Below are positions 4,678-7,998 of a DNA stretch of 7,998 nt, piece after piece. The stretch's first letter is position 1. Each line of letters opens with the position of its first letter. The translations under genes were made by a program, and so were the position numbers. The stretch comes from Spirochaetaceae bacterium (lineage in GTDB: Bacteria; Spirochaetota; Spirochaetia; SZUA-6; Bin103): positions 1 through 7,998 of the forward strand of contig JAPOQV010000396.1 of the NCBI GenBank assembly GCA_026710565.1, read 5' to 3'. Under the pieces are notes generated by a model. That model saw nothing but the letters and a program-made list of their open reading frames with translations. It had not been told where the DNA came from and did not search any database.

Positions 4678-6360
4678 TCAGGTTGCCGACGACCGGTACA
4701 CGTCCCGCGCCCGCTCGGGGCTGACCAGGCCGGCTCGCAGGTCGCGCGCCAGCAGGTCGCGTTCGCGCTCGGCGGGCGGCCCCCATCCGCCGCCGCCCGG
4801 AGTCTGGACGGTGAGCACGTCGCCGCGCTTCAGCTCCACGAAAGTCGGGGGCGGGAGCAACCGCACCGTCCGGTCGGCGGCGGTCACGGTGATCATCAAT
4901 CCCGCGGCGGTCTGCCCGCCGTCCATCCCCCAGGGGGTGAAGCGGCGGCGGTCCGCGCCGACGGTGACCACCGTGCGCTCGCCCAGGCAGCGCAGCTCGC
5001 GGACCATGCCGCAGCCGCCGCGCCGGCGGCCGGCGCCCTCGGTGTCCGGGACCAGCCCGTAGCGCACCACCTCCAGCGGGTAGGTGCGCTCGATCACCTC
5101 CACCGGCGCGTTGCGGGTGTTGGTGAGGTGGGTGTGCACGCCGTCCTCGCCGTCCAGGTCGTGCATCGCCCCCTGGCCGCCGGCGTAGGTCTCCACGTAG
5201 TTGTAATAGGAGTCGGGCGCGTCGGGGCGGTCGTCGGCGCCGCCGATGTTGAGCAGGTTCATCTCGCCCGAGCAGGCGGCGCAGACCCGCTCCTTGACGC
5301 ACTGCGCCAGCGCGCCCATCAGCACGTCGACCACGCGCTGGTCGGTGAGGATGTTGGCGTTGCCGATGGCGGCCGGGAAGATGGCGTTCATCACCGTCCC
5401 TTCCGGAGCGGTGACGTGGATCGGGCGGTAGGCGCCGGCCGAGGTGGGCAGGTCCGGGTCGATCACGGCCTTGCAGGTGTAATAGACGGCCGCGCGCGCG
5501 GCGCTCAGCCGCGCGTTCAGGGGACCGGCCACCTCGGCGCTGGTGCCGTCGAAGTCGACGGTCAGCCCATCGCCGGCCACGCGGATCTCGACGGCGATGC
5601 GTACCGGGTCGTCGGTGAAGCCGTCGTCGTCCAGGTAGTCGTGGAAGCGGTACACCCCGTCCGGCAGCCCGCGGATGCCGGCGCGCATGCACGCCTCGGC
5701 GTGATCGAGGATCGCGGGGATGGCGTCGAGCGCCACCCGGCCTTCCGAGGAGTCCAGCAACTCAGCCACACGCCGATCCGCGGTTCGGGCGGTGGCGTAC
5801 TGGGCCATCAGGTCGCCGCGCACCTCGATGCGGGTGCGGACGTTCTGCTCGATCAGGCGCAGGATCGGCTCCTGCAGCTCGCCGCCACGGACCAGCGCGA
5901 TCGGCGGGATCTGCAGCCCCTCCTGGTAGATCTCGGTCACCCCGAACGGCATGCTGCCCGGCGCGTAGCCGCCCATGTCCACGTGGTGGGCGGTGGATGC
6001 CGACAGGGCCACCAGCTCGCCCCCGTGGAAGATCGGCGCCACCAGCGACAGGTCCGGCAGGTGGCCCGGCCCCTCGGGATAGGGCAGGTTGCTCGCGTAC
6101 ATGTCGCCGGGCTGCATCGAGTCCGGCGGGAACTCGGCCAGGATCGCTCCGAGCACTCCGGGCATGATGCCGAGGTGGAGGGGCGTGCCCACCTCCGCCT
6201 GAGCGACGATCGTCCCTTCGGGCGTGGCCAGCGCCACCGAGCAGTCACGGCGGTCCTTGATGTTGGTGGAGTAGCTGGCCCGCACCAGGGCGGCGCAGCA
6301 CTCCTCGGCGATCCCCAGCCAGCGGTTGCGCATGATCTCAAGCGTGATGGGATCGATCAT
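4678..6360 (-). CDS. hyuB: Hydantoinase B/oxoprolinase family protein (HyuB)
   Basis: A 560-residue protein covering the whole Hydantoinase B domain. It is the second subunit of ATP-dependent N-methylhydantoinase, 5-oxoprolinase or acetone/acetophenone-carboxylase-type enzymes, acting in the cytoplasm with HyuA. Visible motifs: N-terminal MIDPITLEIMRNRW; SYSTNIKDRRDCS (29-41); H100-L-P-D103 and AHH126-V-D-M-G-G (124-131), which match in spacing the metal-ligand set (His, Asp, His) that I recall from acetone carboxylase; and TPGGGGWG near the C-terminus. The usual NDPYxGGTH is NLPYPEGPGH here (residues 91-100), one residue longer and lacking the Asp. The start is chosen at 6360 because ATG overlaps the hyuA stop as ATGA and the family's N-terminus begins there; the frame stays open 36 codons upstream from an ATG at 6468, but that would lie inside hyuA. 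GGTGG seven bases before the ATG may serve as ribosome site. The substrate is not determinable. Confidence 0.92.
   Translation of the reverse strand: MIDPITLEIMRNRWLGIAEECCAALVRASYSTNIKDRRDCSVALATPEGTIVAQAEVGTPLHLGIMPGVLGAILAEFPPDSMQPGDMYASNLPYPEGPGHLPDLSLVAPIFHGGELVALSASTAHHVDMGGYAPGSMPFGVTEIYQEGLQIPPIALVRGGELQEPILRLIEQNVRTRIEVRGDLMAQYATARTADRRVAELLDSSEGRVALDAIPAILDHAEACMRAGIRGLPDGVYRFHDYLDDDGFTDDPVRIAVEIRVAGDGLTVDFDGTSAEVAGPLNARLSAARAAVYYTCKAVIDPDLPTSAGAYRPIHVTAPEGTVMNAIFPAAIGNANILTDQRVVDVLMGALAQCVKERVCAACSGEMNLLNIGGADDRPDAPDSYYNYVETYAGGQGAMHDLDGEDGVHTHLTNTRNAPVEVIERTYPLEVVRYGLVPDTEGAGRRRGGCGMVRELRCLGERTVVTVGADRRRFTPWGMDGGQTAAGLMITVTAADRTVRLLPPPTFVELKRGDVLTVQTPGGGGWGPPAERERDLLARDLRAGLVSPERARDVYRSSAT
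6357..6360 (-). promoter_or_regulatory. ATGA stop/start overlap of hyuA and hyuB
   Basis: The hyuA TGA (6357-6359) shares bases with the hyuB ATG (6358-6360). This indicates translational coupling and near-equal production of the two subunits, as expected for a complex. Confidence 0.8.
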
Positions 6361-7998
6361 CGTGACACCACCAGGTGGCCGAAGCGATCCACCTCCAGCC
6401 GATGATCCGGGGGAACGACCGAGGTGGCGTCGAGTTGCTCGATGATCGCCGGTCCGTGCATGGAGCAACCCGCTCCCAGGTCATCGCGGGCGTACACCGG
6501 AACCTCGCGCTCGACGCCGTTGAAGCGAGCTTCCCGCATCCGCCGCGGCACCGGCTCCACGTCAGCCGCCGGCACCGTGGGCATCTCCAGGGGATGCAGG
6601 TCGTGCTCGACCGCCACCCACGCGCTGGCCACCTCGACGGGATGGTTGTCGCGCCGGTAGCCGTAGCGCTGGTCGTGCAGCGCGTGGAACCGGCCGCCCA
6701 GTTCCTCCAGCGCCGGCAACTCGGCGCCGACCGGCACCGACAGCTCGTAGCGCTGGCCCAGGTAGCGCTGGCCGACCGCGCGGCTGACCGCCGGCGCTAC
6801 GCCGTCCTGCGCATGGAGCTGCGCGCGCCCTTCCGCTTCCAGGTCACGCAGCACCGCGCGCAGCTCCTCCACGGCTGCCGCGTCCAGCCGGCGCACCAGC
6901 GTCCTGGTGCGATCCTCGCGCAGGTTGGTCATCAGCAGCCCGAGCGCGGAGTGCACGCCGGGGGCGATCGGAATCACCGTCTCGGCGACGCCCAGCTCGG
7001 CGGCCAACTCCGCGCCGTGCATGGGTCCGGCGCCGCCGAACGGGCAGAGCGCGAACCGGCGCGGATCGTGGCCGCGCTCGATGGTCAGCTTGCGGATGGC
7101 GGCCGTCATGGTGGCGTTGATCACGCGCACGATCCCCTCGGCCGCCTCGGCGACGCCCATCCCGAGCGGCGCGGCGACGCGGTCGTGGATCGCCCGCTCG
7201 GCCGCCTCCCGGTCCAGGGTCATGCCGCCGCCGAGCAGCGTCCGGGTCCCCAGCCGGCCCAGCACCAGGTCGGCATCGGTGACCGTCGGCCCCGTGCCGC
7301 CGGTCCCGTAGCAGGCCGGGCCGGGCACGGCGCCGGCCGAACGCGGCCCCACGCGCAGGGCGTTGCCGGCGTCCAGCCAGGCGATGCTGCCGCCGCCGGC
7401 GCCCACGGTGTGCAGGTCGAGCATCGGCACGCCGAGCGCCAGGCCGCCCATCTCCGTGTCGCGCGCGAACGGGATGTCGCCGTCCTGGATGACGCCGACG
7501 TCGAAGCTGGTGCCGCCCATGTCGCAGGTGATCAGGTCGGCGGCGCCGCGTGCCCGCGCCACCGCCGCACCGGCGACCACGCCGCCGGCCGGCCCGGAGA
7601 GCACCGTCTCCACACAGCGGCGCGCGGCCGACTCCGCGGTCATGACCCCGCCGTTCGACTTCATCACGTACAGCGGCGCCGTGAAGCCGGCTTCCCTCAG
7701 TCCCGCGCCGAGCCGGGTGACGTAGCGCTCGATACCCGGCTGCACGAAGGCGTTCATCACGCACGTGCTGAACCGCTCGTACTCGCCGTGCTCGCCCATC
7801 AGCTCGTACGACAGGCTCACCGTGACACCCGGCAGCCGGCGCGCTACCTCCTCGCCTATCTCCCGCTCGTGGCGGGGATTGGCGCAGCTGTGCAGCAGCC
7901 CGGCGGCCACCGCCTGCACACCGGCGTCGCGGATGTCGTCGATCCCGGCGGCAAGGCCACCGCGGCCCCCTGGCGGCTGCACCGCGCCCTCGCAGAGC
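6357..7998 (-). CDS. hyuA: Hydantoinase/oxoprolinase family protein A (HyuA), 5' partial
   Basis: The visible C-terminal part is about 546 residues. The family is usually near 690, so roughly 140-150 N-terminal residues lie beyond the right edge. The frame is open to the edge; the GTG at 7982 is internal, since the strand and helix that follow (G21-V-Q-A-V-A) are mid-domain in the family. Counting from that GTG: LHSCANPRHE (30-39) matches the conserved LxSxxNPxHE; GPAGGVVAGA (130-139) and DMGGTSFDVG (154-163) are the actin-like ATPase phosphate-binding motifs; VGAGGGSI (193-200) and PFGGAGPMHG (314-323) are also hallmarks; the C-terminal GPAIIEQLDATSVVPP is typical. Function: binds and uses ATP to activate the substrate amide (hydantoin, 5-oxoproline or similar) for HyuB. 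All visible motifs are intact. No third subunit is seen downstream, which argues against an acetone-carboxylase-like three-subunit enzyme. Confidence 0.93.
   Translation of the reverse strand, partial: LCEGAVQPPGGRGGLAAGIDDIRDAGVQAVAAGLLHSCANPRHEREIGEEVARRLPGVTVSLSYELMGEHGEYERFSTCVMNAFVQPGIERYVTRLGAGLREAGFTAPLYVMKSNGGVMTAESAARRCVETVLSGPAGGVVAGAAVARARGAADLITCDMGGTSFDVGVIQDGDIPFARDTEMGGLALGVPMLDLHTVGAGGGSIAWLDAGNALRVGPRSAGAVPGPACYGTGGTGPTVTDADLVLGRLGTRTLLGGGMTLDREAAERAIHDRVAAPLGMGVAEAAEGIVRVINATMTAAIRKLTIERGHDPRRFALCPFGGAGPMHGAELAAELGVAETVIPIAPGVHSALGLLMTNLREDRTRTLVRRLDAAAVEELRAVLRDLEAEGRAQLHAQDGVAPAVSRAVGQRYLGQRYELSVPVGAELPALEELGGRFHALHDQRYGYRRDNHPVEVASAWVAVEHDLHPLEMPTVPAADVEPVPRRMREARFNGVEREVPVYARDDLGAGCSMHGPAIIEQLDATSVVPPDHRLEVDRFGHLVVSR

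Noticed and set aside
4673..5692. A 339-codon minus-strand frame inside hyuB
   Set aside because: Shifted frame of hyuB, Arg/Gly/Pro/Ala-rich low-complexity translation, no domain.
4624..6405. A 593-codon open frame on the + strand opposite hyuB
   Set aside because: It is a by-product of GC-rich codon bias in hyuB. Its translation is dominated by H, V, R, A and G with no recognisable motif, while the minus strand encodes a full-length family protein.
6361..6468. Longer HyuB start at 6468
   Set aside because: The extra 36 residues would lie wholly within the hyuA coding end, do not resemble the family N-terminus, and ignore the ATGA overlap.
6844..7764. A 306-codon minus-strand frame inside hyuA
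   Set aside because: Shifted frame of hyuA with the same Arg/Gly-rich composition; the intact HyuA motifs lie in the other frame.

Overview
The window comes from a high-GC bacterium that cannot be named from sequence alone. The clues are GC-rich codon use in the metabolic genes, a CRTAC1/ASPIC-UnbV-type repeat protein (a family common in environmental phyla such as Acidobacteriota, Planctomycetota, Gemmatimonadota, Bacteroidota and Spirochaetota), and a hydantoinase/oxoprolinase gene pair. No rRNA, tRNA, CRISPR array, transposase or integrase was seen.

Layout from the left: the 3' part of an FG-GAP/ASPIC-UnbV protein gene runs on the + strand (1-813). Every other gene is on the - strand and is read from the right edge leftwards: hyuA (cut by the right edge), hyuB (ATGA overlap with hyuA), an AAA15-type ATPase (RloA-like), rloB, a polysaccharide deacetylase, a NUDIX hydrolase, and a small coiled-coil protein with a C-terminal membrane anchor. 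The last of these meets the + strand gene tail to tail with an 8-base overlap. No stretch above 300 bases lacks a gene; the longest gaps are about 85-90 bases.

Three functional groups are visible. (1) hyuA-hyuB (about 4678-7998) should encode an ATP-dependent amidohydrolase or carboxylase-type enzyme acting on a hydantoin, 5-oxoproline or related substrate. (2) The rloA-rloB pair (2706-4591) is a two-gene candidate anti-phage or abortive-infection cassette: an ABC-like AAA ATPase plus a Toprim-like RloB protein, the same division of labour as in AbiL and PARIS. It is less GC-rich than hyuAB and is preceded by two abutting inverted repeats (4612-4650) that may form an operator or RNA hairpin. 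(3) The left part (806-2614) holds three small accessory genes (deacetylase, NUDIX, repeat-rich membrane-anchored coiled coil) with no obvious common pathway.

The strongest lead for something beyond ordinary annotation is the rloAB cassette with its inverted-repeat leader and its variant RloB motif. Next is the hendecad-repeat membrane protein, whose 33-base tandem repeats are nearly identical at DNA level. Neither is proven to be a new system.
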